This document shows positions 31,364 through 41,269 of a stretch of 64,000 nucleotides of DNA, one piece after another. Location: positions 310,001 to 374,000 of the forward strand of contig NZ_QNSB01000001.1 of assembly GCF_003315415.1 (NCBI RefSeq). The letters run 5' to 3'. Below the pieces are notes generated by a model. The model searched no databases, was not told the DNA's origin, and worked only from the letters and a program-made list of their open reading frames with translations. The stretch is from Brevibacterium sanguinis (GTDB lineage: Bacteria; Actinomycetota; Actinomycetes; Actinomycetales; Brevibacteriaceae). The position numbers and the translations under genes were made by a program. Each line of letters starts with the position of its first letter. Within the stretch, counting starts at the first letter, position 1.

Positions 31364-31369
31364 TAGAGT
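31364..31369 (+). promoter_or_regulatory. -10 hexamer of leaderless ilvD promoter
   Basis: TAGAGT ends 6 nt before ATG 31376; no ribosome site is present. Confidence 0.5.
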
Positions 31370-31375
31370 GCCGTC

Positions 31376-33088
31376 ATGAGCATTCATCCTGACTCCACCA
31401 CTGTCGACATCAAACCACGGTCCCGCGATGTCACCGACGGCCTCGAATCCACCGCCTCGCGCGGCATGCTGCGCGCCGTCGGGATGGGCGACGACGACTG
31501 GGAGAAGCCCCAGATCGCCATCGCGACCTCGTGGAACGAGATCACGCCCTGCAACCTCTCGCTCCAGCGCCTCGGCGGCGCCGCGAAGGAGGGCGTCCAC
31601 GCTGCCGGCGGCTACCCGCTCGAGTTCGGCACCATCTCCGTCTCGGACGGCATCTCGATGGGCCACGAGGGCATGCACTACTCACTCGTCTCCCGCGAGG
31701 TCATCACCGACTCCGTCGAGACCGTGATGAGCGCCGAGCGACTCGACGGCTCCGTCCTCATGGCCGGCTGCGACAAGTCGATCCCCGGCATGCTCATGGC
31801 CGCCGCGCGGCTCGGCCTCTCGAGCGTCTTCCTCTACAACGGCTCGATCATGCCCGGCACCGCGAAGCTCTCCGACGGCACGGAGAGGGAAGTCACCCTC
31901 ATCGACGCCTTCGAGGCCGTGGGCGCCTGCCGTGCCGGGACCATCACCCGCGAGGACGTCGACGCCATCGAGCGCGCGGTGTGCCCGGGCGAAGGCGCGT
32001 GCGGAGGAATGTACACGGCGAACACGATGGCCTCGGCCGCCGAGGCGATGGGCATGTCCCTGCCGGGCTCCGCAGCCCCGCCGGCCATCCACCGCAATCG
32101 CACGATCTTCGCCCGGCAGTCGGGCGAGGCGATCGTCAACCTGCTCCGCCAGGGCATCACGACCCGCGACATCATCACCCGTGAGTCGCTGCTCAACGCT
32201 GTCGCCGTGACGATGGCCTTCGGCGGTTCGACGAACGCCGTGCTCCACCTGCTCGCGATCGCCTACGAGGCCGGCGTCGACCTGACCCTCGACGACTTCA
32301 ACCGCGTCGGCGATAAGGTCCCGCATCTCGGCAACGTCAAGCCCTTCGGCGAGTACGTCATGAACGACGTCTTCAAGATCGGCGGCGTGCCCGTCGTCAT
32401 GAAGGCGCTCCTCGACAACGGACTGCTCAACGGCGACTGCCTGACCGTCACCGGCAAGACCGTCGCGGAGAACCTCGAGAAGATCAATCCGCCGGACCCC
32501 GACGGCAAGATCCTCCGTGCGCTGGACAACCCGATCCACGCGACCGGCGGGCTCACCGTGCTCAAGGGCTCGCTCGCCCCGGAAGGCGCCGTGGTCAAGT
32601 CGGCAGGATTCGACGCCGACGTCTTCGAGGGCACCGCGCGCGTCTTCAACCAGGAACAGCCGGCCATGGACGCGGTGCTGAACGGTGAGCTGAAGAAGGG
32701 CGACGTCGTCATCATCCGCTACGAGGGCCCGAAGGGCGGACCGGGAATGCGCGAGATGCTCGCGATCACCGGTGCGATCAAGGGCGCCGGGATCGGCAAG
32801 GACGTCCTGCTCATCACCGACGGGCGCTTCTCCGGCGGATCGACGGGACTGTGCATCGGCCACGTGGCACCCGAGGCCGTCGACGGCGGACCGATCGCCT
32901 TCGTCGAGGACGGGGACAGGATCACCGTCGACATCGCCGCCCGATCGATCGAGCTCCACGTCGACGAGGCGGTGCTCGCCGAACGGCGCAAGAACTGGAC
33001 GATCCCGGACAACCACCGGCTCACCGGCGTGCTCGGCAAGTACGCCAAGCTCGTCCGCTCTGCCTCGACGGGAGCCGTCTGCTTCTGA
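31376..33088 (+). CDS. ilvD: Dihydroxy-acid dehydratase
   Basis: Fe-S dehydratase for the third common step of valine and isoleucine synthesis. The 570-residue product contains [10 protein letters not shown] and the cluster cysteines in [13 protein letters not shown] and [16 protein letters not shown], and [18 protein letters not shown] near the end. It stands alone, 6 kb before ilvBNC, and is probably leaderless; no attenuator like that of ilvB is visible upstream. Confidence 0.96.
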   Translation: MSIHPDSTTVDIKPRSRDVTDGLESTASRGMLRAVGMGDDDWEKPQIAIATSWNEITPCNLSLQRLGGAAKEGVHAAGGYPLEFGTISVSDGISMGHEGMHYSLVSREVITDSVETVMSAERLDGSVLMAGCDKSIPGMLMAAARLGLSSVFLYNGSIMPGTAKLSDGTEREVTLIDAFEAVGACRAGTITREDVDAIERAVCPGEGACGGMYTANTMASAAEAMGMSLPGSAAPPAIHRNRTIFARQSGEAIVNLLRQGITTRDIITRESLLNAVAVTMAFGGSTNAVLHLLAIAYEAGVDLTLDDFNRVGDKVPHLGNVKPFGEYVMNDVFKIGGVPVVMKALLDNGLLNGDCLTVTGKTVAENLEKINPPDPDGKILRALDNPIHATGGLTVLKGSLAPEGAVVKSAGFDADVFEGTARVFNQEQPAMDAVLNGELKKGDVVIIRYEGPKGGPGMREMLAITGAIKGAGIGKDVLLITDGRFSGGSTGLCIGHVAPEAVDGGPIAFVEDGDRITVDIAARSIELHVDEAVLAERRKNWTIPDNHRLTGVLGKYAKLVRSASTGAVCF

Positions 33089-33130
33089 TCTGAGTGGGCC
33101 GGCCCCGGGACGCCGGGACCGGAGACGACA

Positions 33131-33170
33131 GCGCCGAGGGGGTGCGGAATCATCCGCACCGCCTCGGCGC
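33131..33170. terminator. Strong hairpin between convergent ilvD and aldo/keto reductase
   Basis: Nested perfect arms: GCGCCGAGG (33131-33139) with CCTCGGCGC (33162-33170), and GGTGCGGA (33141-33148) with TCCGCACC (33153-33160), loop ATCA. It is placed to stop transcription from both sides. Confidence 0.7.
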
Positions 33171-33194
33171 CTGTGCGTCCTGGGGGCGTGGGCC

Positions 33195-34016
33195 TCAGTT
33201 GACGTCGGCGGGGTCGGCCGAGACGCGGCCGTTGCTCTCCAGGGAGTCGATCGCGGTCATCTCGTCGTCGGCGAGCTCGAAGTCGAAGACGGAGAAGTTC
33301 TCCTCCATGCGGCTGCGGTTGTTCGACTTGGGGAACACGATGTGGCCCTTCTGCAGGTGCCAGCGGATGATCGTCTGCGCCCAGGACTTCCCGTGGGCGG
33401 CGGCGATCTCGCCGATGACCGTCGAGGCGTAGTCGACCTGGCCCTGGCCGAGGGGACCCCACGCTTCGATCCTGATGTCGTGCTCGGTCAGCAGCGGTCG
33501 CGTCTGCACCTGCTGGAACTGCGGGTGGCACTCGATCTGATCGACCGTCGGGATGATGCCCGTCTCGAGGATCGCCGGCAGGTAGCGGTGGTCGAAGTTC
33601 GAGACGCCGATCGAGGTGACCAGCCCCTGCTCCTGATAGGCCGGGAACGCCTCCCAGGTCTCGACGGAGCTGTCGTTGGCCGGGGCCGGCCAGTGGATGA
33701 GGTAGAGGTCGACGTGGTCGAGACCGAGCTTCTCGAGGCTCTCGCCCAGCGCGCGCTTCGACTCCTCGGCGCCATGCCGGTCGTTCCACAGCTTCGTCGT
33801 GACGAAGAGCTCATCGCGGGCGATGCCCGAGTTCGCGATCGCCCGACCCACACCTTCCTCATTGCCGTAGACGGCTGCGGTGTCGATGTGGCGGTAGCCG
33901 ACCTCGAGCGCGTCGGTGACGATGCGCTCGGTCTCGGCGGGATCGACCTTGAAGACACCGAAGCCGAGCTGGGGGATCGTGGTGCCGTCGTTGAGGGGGA
34001 GAGAGGGAACCGTCAT
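33195..34016 (-). CDS. Aldo/keto reductase
   Basis: NADPH-dependent carbonyl reductase of 273 residues with the AKR TIM barrel. The tetrad is visible: Asp and Tyr in HIDTAAVYGNEEGVG, Lys in VTTKLWN and His in LYLIHWPAP; IPQLGFGVFKV and IVFPKSNNRSRMEENF are family signatures (2,5-diketogluconate reductase type). ATG 34016 is preferred over GTG 34034 because AAAGG lies just upstream. It is convergent with ilvD and separated from it by a strong hairpin. Substrate unknown. Confidence 0.92.
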   Translation of the reverse strand: MTVPSLPLNDGTTIPQLGFGVFKVDPAETERIVTDALEVGYRHIDTAAVYGNEEGVGRAIANSGIARDELFVTTKLWNDRHGAEESKRALGESLEKLGLDHVDLYLIHWPAPANDSSVETWEAFPAYQEQGLVTSIGVSNFDHRYLPAILETGIIPTVDQIECHPQFQQVQTRPLLTEHDIRIEAWGPLGQGQVDYASTVIGEIAAAHGKSWAQTIIRWHLQKGHIVFPKSNNRSRMEENFSVFDFELADDEMTAIDSLESNGRVSADPADVN

Positions 34017-34120
34017 GGTGCCGCCTTTCGTCACGGGTGAGGGAATGGATGCGGCCGCAGTGAAGGGCCGGTCTCGAGCCTATACCGTCGGGCCGAGGGT
34101 CTCTCGCCCGGTCGCCGAGC

Positions 34121-34636
34121 TCAATCGGTGATGACGGCGTGGACGTCTCCCGACAGGGCCCGGCCGCCGAGCTCCTCGAGCTCGAGGACGACGGCGACCC
34201 CGATGACGTCCGCGCCGAGCTCGCCCACGAGCGCCCGGGCGGCCTGGAGCGTCCCGCCCGTGGCGAGGATGTCGTCGACGAGGAGCACCCGGTCGCCTCG
34301 GCGCAGGACGTCGGGCCCCTCGATCGTCGCGGTTCCGTATTCCAGGGAGTACGACACCGAGGCGGCCGGTCGAGGCAGCTTGCCCGCCTTCCGGACGGGA
34401 AGGATGCCCGCACCGGTGAGGGCGGAGACGTATCCGGCGAGGAGGAAGCCGCGCGCCTCCAGCCCGGCGACGACGTCGAAGCGGCCGCGGAAGGGCGCGA
34501 TGAGAGCCTCGGTCACGGTGCGCATGGCCTGCCCGTCGGCGAGCAGGGGCGAGATGTCCCGGAACTGGACTCCCGGCTGCGGGTGGTCGGGGATGCGGGC
34601 GATGAGAGCCGCGGCGCGGGCGAGTTCAGGAGTCAC
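34121..34636 (-). CDS. apt: Adenine phosphoribosyltransferase
   Basis: Purine salvage enzyme making AMP from adenine and PRPP. The 171-residue product has FRDISPLLADG, GLEARGFLLAG, PVRKAGKLP and the PRPP-binding motif VLLVDDILATGGT. GTG 34636 follows TATCGT by 6 nt, so it is probably leaderless. It is divergent from the isoaspartyl methyltransferase-like gene. Confidence 0.94.
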   Translation of the reverse strand: MTPELARAAALIARIPDHPQPGVQFRDISPLLADGQAMRTVTEALIAPFRGRFDVVAGLEARGFLLAGYVSALTGAGILPVRKAGKLPRPAASVSYSLEYGTATIEGPDVLRRGDRVLLVDDILATGGTLQAARALVGELGADVIGVAVVLELEELGGRALSGDVHAVITD

Positions 34637-34642
34637 GCGTCC

Positions 34643-34648
34643 ACGATA
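34643..34648 (-). promoter_or_regulatory. -10 hexamer of leaderless apt promoter
   Basis: TATCGT on the minus strand ends 6 nt before GTG 34636. Confidence 0.45.
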
Positions 34649-34813
34649 CTCTCCGACCGATTGACCGTATCGCTGAATGATCGAATGGCCGAATGGCTGC
34701 GGTCTCGGGTTCGCTCGGTCTCGTCAGGTCGCCTGCCCGAGCGGCCGGGCGGCTGAAATATTCGCCGTCGGCAGGTATCGTCCGAGTACAGGCACTCGAC
34801 GCGGGAGGCAGAC

Positions 34814-35404
34814 ATGGAATCGGCACGCAGGCGCACCTCGTTGGCCGACGCGTTCTCCCGCGTCCCCCGCGAGCGGTTCCTGCCCGAGGACCAGCGCGAG
34901 CTCGCCGACGTCAACGTTCCGCTGCCGATCGGCCAGGGCCAGACGAATTCTCAGCCGAGCACCGTGGTCGACATGCTCGAGCTGCTCGACGCGCAGCCGG
35001 GGAATCGGGTGCTCGATCTCGGATCCGGATCCGGGTGGACGACGGCGCTGCTCGCCGTCCTGGTCGGTGCCGAGGGCCAGGTGATCGGGGTGGAGCGGCA
35101 GCACGATCTCGTGGCGATCTCCCGGGAGGTGCTCGCCGGCTTCGACTTCGCCAATCTCCGGATCGTCGAGGCGACCCCCGGGACCTTCGGACTGCCTGCC
35201 GAGGCGCCATTCGATCGGATCCTCGTCTCCGCCGAGACGGACTCCCTGCCCACGACCCTGATCGAGCAGCTCGACCGGCGAGGCGTCATGGTCATCCCGG
35301 TGGCGGGCACGATGCTGCGGGTGGAGAGGATCGGGCCGGGCGCCGAGGACGTGTCGGTCACGCGGCACGGCCGCTACAGCTTCGTGCCGCTGATCGAGGA
35401 CTGA
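34814..35404 (+). CDS. Protein-L-isoaspartate O-methyltransferase family protein
   Basis: SAM-dependent methyltransferase of 196 residues that in its family repairs isoaspartyl damage. VPRERFLPEDQRELADVNVP, the GQTNSQPSTVVDMLELL region and the SAM motif VLDLGSGSGWTTALLA match the Pcm group. ATG 34814 follows GGGAGG. The product is short for the family and motif GQT-I-S is changed to GQTNSQPS, so substrate may differ. Only 6 nt separate its stop from the convergent ABC gene. Confidence 0.85.
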   Translation: MESARRRTSLADAFSRVPRERFLPEDQRELADVNVPLPIGQGQTNSQPSTVVDMLELLDAQPGNRVLDLGSGSGWTTALLAVLVGAEGQVIGVERQHDLVAISREVLAGFDFANLRIVEATPGTFGLPAEAPFDRILVSAETDSLPTTLIEQLDRRGVMVIPVAGTMLRVERIGPGAEDVSVTRHGRYSFVPLIED

Positions 35405-35410
35405 GACTGC

Positions 35411-37243
35411 TCAGACGAGCGAGTCGCGCCAGGCCCGGTGGAGTCGGGAGAAGCGGCCCGTGCCGGCGATGAGCTCCCCGGGGGCGCCGTCCTCGATGAT
35501 CCGCCCGGATTCCATGACGAGAACCCGGTCGGCGATCTCGACGGTCGAGAGCCGGTGGGCGATGATGATCGCGGTGCGGCCCTCGAGGACGGTGGCCAGG
35601 GCGGTCTGGACGAGACGCTCCGACGGGATGTCGAGGTGCGCGGTCGCCTCGTCGAGGACGACGACGTCGGGATCGGCGAGGAACACGCGGGCGAACGACA
35701 CGAGCTGACGCTGTCCCGAGCTCAGCCGACCGCCGCGCTTCCTCACGTCCGTCTCATAGCCCTCCGGCAGTCGGCGCACGTAGGGATCGAGTCCCACCGC
35801 GCGGGCCGCGGCGACGACCTGCTCGTCGTCGGCCTCCGGGTCGCCGATCCGGATGTTGTCGGCGATCGTGCCTGAGAAGAGGAACGACTCCTGGGTGACC
35901 ATGACGACGCTCGAGCGCAGCTCGGCATCGGCGATGTAACGCAGGTCCACCCCGTCGAGGCGGATGCAGCCGGCACTCGGGTCGTAGAACCGGGTGACGA
36001 GCTTGACCAGCGTCGACTTCCCGGCGCCGGTGGCCCCGACGAGGGCGACGATCTCACCCGCCCCGATCGTCAGATCGAGACGGGGGAGCACCTCGGCGCC
36101 GTCCTCGTAGCCGAACCGCACCCCCGAGAACTCGATGCTGCGCCCCATCGCCGCAGACGGGTTCCTCGCCACGTCGTCCTGCGCGGAGGTGGCCGGCGGC
36201 AGCGGCGTCGGGCGCTGCGGTTCGACGACCTCGGGAGCGGTGTCGAGGACGGCGGCGATCTTCTCCAGCGCCGCCGAGGCGGACTGGTAGAGGTTGAAGG
36301 ACTGGACCAGCTCGTCGAGGGGACCGTAGAACCGGCGCAGATAGAGGATGAACGCCGCGAGCACCCCCACCTGGGTCCACCCCTCGATGACGAGCCACGC
36401 GCCGATGACGATGATCGCCGTCTGGGTGAGGTTGCCGACCAGTCGGGTCGAGCCGGCGAACCACGCCACGCCCTGGAGCGCATCGGTGTTGGCCCGCCGA
36501 TACGTCGCATCGTGCTCGCGCAGGGTGCTGCGCCGATCGGGCTGACGCCGGTAGGCCTGCACCGCCCGGATCCCGCCCATCGTCTCGACGAAGTGGACGA
36601 TGACCTTCGCGATCGACGTCCGGGTCCGGCGGTAGGCGCTGCGCTGGGAGGTGTGGGCGGCCCGCGTGATGAAGAACAGCGGGACGAACCCGGCGAAGAC
36701 GACGAGCGCCAGGGGCACGTCGAGCACGATGAGCGTGACGGCGATGAACAGCATCTGCAGCACGGCCAGCGCCGACTCGAAGAGGGCGTAGGAGAGGAAC
36801 TGCTGCACGGACTCCATGTCGGAGGTCTGGCGCGAGACCAGCCGCCCCGAGCTCGACTTCTCGTGGAAGGCGAGGTCGAGGCGCTGGACGTGGGCGAAGA
36901 CACGGGCGCGGAGGGTGAAGAGGATCCGCTGTGCGGTGATGCCGACCAAGCGGGTCGACACGAAGGCGAGGACCGCCGAGGCGACGGTGGAGGCGACGAA
37001 CAGCGCGACCGCGCGGATGAGCGGACCGGGATCGCCGTCGACGGCGCGCGGGATGCCGGTGTCGAGCGCCTCGGCGATGAAGATCGGGCCGACGACGAGG
37101 AGAAGGGCGGTGAGGACGACGATGACGAGAAGGAACTGAGCCATCGCGAGATGGGGTCGGACGAGGGAGCGCAGCAGGGCGCGGGCCCTCCTCGCGGCAT
37201 CGGGCGGCAGCTGCTCGGTGTCGTCGGCGGTCGGGACGCTCAT
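35411..37243 (-). CDS. ABC exporter half-transporter with consensus ATPase site residues
   Basis: Type IV ABC exporter subunit of 610 residues: six-helix membrane domain (about 30-320), then ATPase with Walker A GATGAGKST, signature RLSSGQRQ and Walker B VVVLDEATAHLD with catalytic Glu. It overlaps by 4 nt (ATGA) the other half-transporter gene, whose Walker B has Asp in place of Glu, so the pair is built like heterodimeric exporters of the TM287/288 or BmrCD type. The partner is interrupted by a stop codon, so this protein may be without a mate. Substrate is unknown; drugs or lipids are typical. Confidence 0.9.
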   Translation of the reverse strand: MSVPTADDTEQLPPDAARRARALLRSLVRPHLAMAQFLLVIVVLTALLLVVGPIFIAEALDTGIPRAVDGDPGPLIRAVALFVASTVASAVLAFVSTRLVGITAQRILFTLRARVFAHVQRLDLAFHEKSSSGRLVSRQTSDMESVQQFLSYALFESALAVLQMLFIAVTLIVLDVPLALVVFAGFVPLFFITRAAHTSQRSAYRRTRTSIAKVIVHFVETMGGIRAVQAYRRQPDRRSTLREHDATYRRANTDALQGVAWFAGSTRLVGNLTQTAIIVIGAWLVIEGWTQVGVLAAFILYLRRFYGPLDELVQSFNLYQSASAALEKIAAVLDTAPEVVEPQRPTPLPPATSAQDDVARNPSAAMGRSIEFSGVRFGYEDGAEVLPRLDLTIGAGEIVALVGATGAGKSTLVKLVTRFYDPSAGCIRLDGVDLRYIADAELRSSVVMVTQESFLFSGTIADNIRIGDPEADDEQVVAAARAVGLDPYVRRLPEGYETDVRKRGGRLSSGQRQLVSFARVFLADPDVVVLDEATAHLDIPSERLVQTALATVLEGRTAIIIAHRLSTVEIADRVLVMESGRIIEDGAPGELIAGTGRFSRLHRAWRDSLV

Positions 37244-39036
37244 TGCCCGCCTCCCGACTGCGCCGAGGCGCTCGCCCCGCCACCGTGAACCGCCGAGGCG
37301 CTCGCCCCCATCAGCTCCCGGTAGAGGGCCGAGGATTCGAGCAGCTCCTCGTGGGTTCCCAGCGCCGCGATCCGGCCCTCGTCGAGGACCGCGACCCGGT
37401 CGGCCAGCGCCGCCGTCGAGGGCCGGTGCGCGATGACCAGCGTCGTCGAGTCGGGCAGGATCGTCCGCAGCGCTCGCTGCACCCGATCCTCGGTGTCGAC
37501 GTCGACCGCGGACAGCGGGTCGTCGAGGACGAGGATCCTGGGCCTGCCGATGATCGCCCGGGCCAGAGCCAGGCGCTGGCGCTGACCGCCGGACAGCGAC
37601 AGTCCCTGTTCGCCGACCTCGGTGTCGAGTCCGTCGGGCAGGGCCCCGACGAAGTCCGCGGCGGCGACGATCTCCAGGGCGCTCCAGATCTCGTCGTCGC
37701 CGACGCCGGGTGATCCCATCCCGACGTTCTCGGCCACCGAGGCGGAGAACAGGATCGGGTCCTCGAAGGCCACGGACACGAGGAGGCGCAGCTCGTTGAC
37801 CGCCATGTCGCGGATGTCGACGCCGTCGATGCGCACCGCCCCGGACGTGACGTCCTGGAGCCGCGGGACGAGTGAGGCCACCGTCGTCTTGCCCGAACCG
37901 GTGGCGCCGACGAGAGCCACGGTCTGTCCGGGCTCGATGCGCAGATCCAGACCACTGAGAGTGAGCCGGTCGGTGTCGGCGAAATGGAAGCCGACGTCGT
38001 CGAAGACGAGCTCACCGCGATACCGTCCGACGTCGGGGTCGTCGGCGATGCCGCCGTCGGCATCGGTGATCTCATGCCGGATGTCGATGACCTCCCAGTA
38101 CCGGGCGGCGGCGGTCAGCGACATCAGGGCATCGGCGAGGAGGAAGCCGAGCATCTCGATCGGCATCCGCAGCACCATGGAGATCGTCACCGCCGCGACG
38201 ACGGTGCCGACCGTCGTCCAGCCCTCGACGACACCCCACGTGCCGACGCCGACGATCGCCGCCTGCGCCAGGGTCGGCAGGAGCAGCAGGACGCTCCAGA
38301 ACCACGAGTCGAGCTTCGCCTTGCGCACCTCGAGGGTCCGCAGCCTCGACGAGAGCACTGAGAACCGGTCCGCGGCCCAGGGGGAGCGACCGAACGAGCG
38401 GAGGATGCGGATGCCTTGGATGGACTCCTCGACGGCGGTGGTGATCTCGCCGACGGTGTCCTGCGAGCGGCGGGAGGCATCGCGGTACCTCTTCTCGAAG
38501 ATCGAGACCGAGACGATCGTGGGCACCGCCATGGCGAGCATGATGAGCCCGAAGACCGGCTGCAGGGCGATGAGCATGAGGGTGCCGACGACGATGACGA
38601 TCGGCGTGACCATGAGGAAGGGGATGCCGAACGCGAAGAACCGGCGCAGCTGGGAGAGGTCGTTGACGGCGCGGGAGAGCAGCTGGCCCGACTCCCAGGA
38701 ATCGTGGACGGCCACCGAGGTGTACTAGAGCCGGTCGAAGAGGCGGGAGCGCCAGCGGACCTCCCACTCGGCGACGACGGGGGCGACGATCATGCGCCGC
38801 GCCCACAGGACCACCGCCTCGCCGATGCCGATCCCGAGCACGCCGACGACCGGCCACCACAGGGCGGAGAGATCGCCGTGCGCGATGGGACCGTCGATGA
38901 TGTGGCCGGTGAGCAGGGGGACGAGGAGCTGGATGCCGTTGGCGACGAGGGTGAGGACGAGGACGAGGATGTACACCCCGATGCGCGCACGCACATCGGG
39001 CCAGAAACGGAGGAGGGGATGCACAGATGACCACAC
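37240..39036 (-). pseudogene. ABC exporter half-transporter broken by an in-frame amber codon
   Basis: Starting from GTG 39036 (or 39024), the frame reads through helix 1 and 2 to RWRSRLFDRL, meets TAG at 38727-38725 (codon 104), and continues in the same frame with YTSVAVHDSWESGQLLSR to the end at 37240. Without the stop it would be a 598-codon exporter subunit of normal length. Walker A is GATGSGKTT, signature LSLSGGQRQR, and Walker B VLVLDDPLSAVD carries Asp at the catalytic Glu position, the degenerate half of a heterodimer. A single C-to-T change (CAG to TAG) explains the stop. Restart at GTG 38715 is possible but would lack two helices and has no ribosome site. Sequencing error or suppression cannot be excluded. 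Confidence 0.8.
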
Positions 39037-39162
39037 TAGTCCCGTGGTGTGAGGGAGTCCACAGATGCCGCGCCCCGGGAGTTCCCCGAGCCGCGGCACC
39101 GTGAGCCGTCTCACTCCGCAATCATCCTTCGTACCAGGATCTGAGACGTTCCATCGCATCGT

Positions 39163-39192
39163 TTGACACCCCGAGCGGCTGGACTGTTCTAT
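39163..39192 (+). promoter_or_regulatory. Promoter of the ilv leader and ilvBNC
   Basis: Consensus -35 TTGACA (39163-39168), 18-nt spacer, -10 TTCTAT (39187-39192). The leader-peptide ATG begins 7 nt after the -10, so the leader peptide itself appears leaderless. Confidence 0.65.
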
Positions 39193-39198
39193 TGAGGC

Positions 39199-39249
39199 AT
39201 GACTCACCTTCTCGTCGTCGTCATTAGCCAGCGCGCGGATCACCCGTAG
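39199..39249 (+). CDS. ilv operon leader peptide (attenuator control)
   Basis: Sixteen-residue peptide [16 protein letters not shown] ending in TAG. It has six consecutive branched-chain codons (Leu-Leu-Val-Val-Val-Ile), including CTT and ATT, which are rare in this GC-rich genome. This is the hallmark of transcription attenuation: when charged Leu, Val or Ile tRNA is scarce the ribosome stalls here and the downstream terminator does not form. A comparable Val-rich leader is known before ilvB in Corynebacterium glutamicum. It is followed by a terminator with six Ts and then ilvB. Confidence 0.85.
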   Translation: MTHLLVVVISQRADHP

Positions 39250-39276
39250 CCTGTCAGTACGACACGTTCCGCGCGC
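39231..39276 (+). promoter_or_regulatory. Candidate antiterminator stem of the ilv attenuator
   Basis: GCGCGCGGA (39231-39239, end of the leader coding region) is a perfect complement of TCCGCGCGC (39268-39276), whose last two bases belong to the 5' arm of the terminator. The stems are mutually exclusive by that small overlap; details are inference. Confidence 0.45.
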
Positions 39277-39303
39277 CCCTACCGACATCGGAGGGGCTTT
39301 TTT
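39275..39303 (+). terminator. ilv attenuator terminator
   Basis: GCCCCT (39275-39280) with AGGGGC (39292-39297), extended by CCG/CGG around an ACAT loop, then six Ts (39298-39303). It is a textbook intrinsic terminator lying between the leader peptide and ilvB. Confidence 0.88.
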
Positions 39304-39343
39304 CATGCGGACGCGAGTGGGAACACTAGGAAGGACAGAAACG

Positions 39344-41269
39344 ATGGCAGCCACGCCCTCGGCCCAGAAGGCGGCAACCGGCAGTGCCTCCGGCACGACG
39401 CCGGTGACCGCCACCCCGTCAAGCATCCGACGCAGCAACTCGACCCCGGAGGTCCTCACCGGCGCGCAGGCGATCGTCCGCAGCCTCGAGCGACTCGGGG
39501 TCGACACCGTCTTCGGCCTTCCCGGAGGCACGATCCTTCCGACCTACGACCCGCTCTTCGAGACCGACAAGATCCGCCACATCCTCGTCCGCCACGAGCA
39601 GGGCGCCGGCCATGCGGCCGAGGGCTACGCGGCCGCCTCGGGGAAGCTCGGCGTGTGCATCGCGACCTCGGGTCCGGGGGCGACGAACCTCATCACGGCC
39701 CTGGCCGACGCCCACATGGACTCGGTCCCGGTCCTGGCGATCACCGGCCAGCAGAGCTCCAAGCTGCTCGGCACGGACGCGTTCCAGGAGGCCGACATCG
39801 TGGGGATGACGATGCCGGTGACCAAGCACAGCTTCCTCATCACGAAGCCGGAGGACATCCCCACGGCCCTGCTCAACGCCCACCACATCGCGACGACGGG
39901 CCGGCCCGGCCCGGTCCTCGTCGACATCACGAAGGACGCGCAGACCGGCACGGCTCCCTTCGTCTGGCCCGAGGAGCCGCAGCTGCTCGGATACCGTCCC
40001 ATCCTCAAACCGCATGCGAAGCAGATCCGCGAGGCCGCCCGTCTCATCTCCGAGTCCCAGCGGCCCGTGTTCTACATCGGCGGCGGAGTCATCCGCTCGG
40101 AGGCGGAGAAGGAGCTGCTCAGGCTCGCCGAGGCGACCCGGATCCCCGTGGCCACGACGCTGATGGCCCGCGGCGCCTTCCCCGACTCCCATGACCTCCA
40201 CGTGGGCATGCCCGGGATGCACGGCACGGTGCCGGCCGTCACCGCCTTCCAGAAGTCCGACCTGCTCATCGCCATCGGCGCCCGCTTCGACGATCGCGTC
40301 ACCGGCCAGCTCGAGTCCTTCGCGCCGAATGCCAAGGTCATCCACGCCGACATCGACCCGGCGGAGATCGGGAAGAACCGCGACGTCGACGTCGCGATCG
40401 TCGGCGACGCCCGCGAGGTGCTCGCCGAGATGCTCAGCGAGTTCAAGGAGAGGTTCCCCAAGGCCCTCGAGCGTGAGCGCGAGCCGTGGTGGAGGCTGAT
40501 CAACCGGCTGAAGACGACCTACCCGCTCGGCTACACCTCCCATGAGGCGCTCTGCGACCCGCAGTACGTCATCTCCCGGATCTCGGCGCTCACCGGACCC
40601 GAGGCCGTCTACGCCGCGGGCGTCGGCCAGCATCAGATGTGGGCCGCCCAGTTCGTCGAGTTCGAGCGCCCCCGCTCCTGGCTCAACTCCGGGGGACTGG
40701 GCACGATGGGGTACTCGGTGCCGGCGGCCATGGGCGCCAAGGTCGCCGAACCGGAGCGTGTCGTGTGGGCGATCGACGGCGACGGCTGCTTCCAGATGAC
40801 GAACCAGGAGCTGGCCACCTGCGCGCTCAACAACATCCCGATCAAGGTCGCGATCATCAACAACTCGTCGCTGGGCATGGTGCGGCAGTGGCAGACGCTG
40901 TTCTACGACGGCCGCTACTCCAACACCGACCTCAACACCGGCCACGAGACGATCCGGATCCCCGATTTCGTCAAGCTCGCCGAGGCGTACGGCTGCCTGG
41001 CCCTGCGCGTCGACGCGAACGAGGACGTCGATGCCGCGATCCAGACGGCACTGGAGACGAACGACCGGCCGGTCGTCATCGACTTCAGCGTCCCGCCGGA
41101 CGCCATGGTCTGGCCCATGGTCGCGGCCGGGGTGTCGAACGACGAGATCCAGTACGCGCGCGGAATCCGCCCCGTATTCGACGACGAGGGCGACGAGCAG
41201 GCCGAAGCCCAGATCGCCGAGGCAAGCGATGCCCGGGGCATCGCGCAGATCGAAGGAGGCCTGGAATGA
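39344..41269 (+). CDS. ilvB: Acetolactate synthase large subunit
   Basis: ThDP enzyme condensing pyruvate with pyruvate or 2-ketobutyrate, first step of valine/isoleucine synthesis. The 641-residue product has [16 protein letters not shown], the catalytic Glu in [14 protein letters not shown], and the ThDP motif from [12 protein letters not shown] to [15 protein letters not shown] 39344 follows GGAAGGA; ATG 39305 lies against the attenuator U-tract and would add 13 residues without a ribosome site. The stop overlaps ilvN (ATGA). Expression is attenuator-controlled. Confidence 0.96.
   Translation: MAATPSAQKAATGSASGTTPVTATPSSIRRSNSTPEVLTGAQAIVRSLERLGVDTVFGLPGGTILPTYDPLFETDKIRHILVRHEQGAGHAAEGYAAASGKLGVCIATSGPGATNLITALADAHMDSVPVLAITGQQSSKLLGTDAFQEADIVGMTMPVTKHSFLITKPEDIPTALLNAHHIATTGRPGPVLVDITKDAQTGTAPFVWPEEPQLLGYRPILKPHAKQIREAARLISESQRPVFYIGGGVIRSEAEKELLRLAEATRIPVATTLMARGAFPDSHDLHVGMPGMHGTVPAVTAFQKSDLLIAIGARFDDRVTGQLESFAPNAKVIHADIDPAEIGKNRDVDVAIVGDAREVLAEMLSEFKERFPKALEREREPWWRLINRLKTTYPLGYTSHEALCDPQYVISRISALTGPEAVYAAGVGQHQMWAAQFVEFERPRSWLNSGGLGTMGYSVPAAMGAKVAEPERVVWAIDGDGCFQMTNQELATCALNNIPIKVAIINNSSLGMVRQWQTLFYDGRYSNTDLNTGHETIRIPDFVKLAEAYGCLALRVDANEDVDAAIQTALETNDRPVVIDFSVPPDAMVWPMVAAGVSNDEIQYARGIRPVFDDEGDEQAEAQIAEASDARGIAQIEGGLE

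Noticed and set aside
34640..34813. Possible tRNA in the apt-pcm gap (GGTTCG-like piece near 34705)
   Set aside because: No acceptor, D or anticodon stems can be formed around it.
36512..37288. 258-codon plus-strand frame opposite the ABC exporter
   Set aside because: Low-complexity Glu/Asp/Arg/Gly shadow of a clear ABC transporter coding strand.
38716..38727. Amber codon as a programmed recoding (pyrrolysine-type) site
   Set aside because: The family has glutamine at this position, no downstream recoding structure is evident and nothing in the window suggests pyrrolysine use; a nonsense mutation is simpler.
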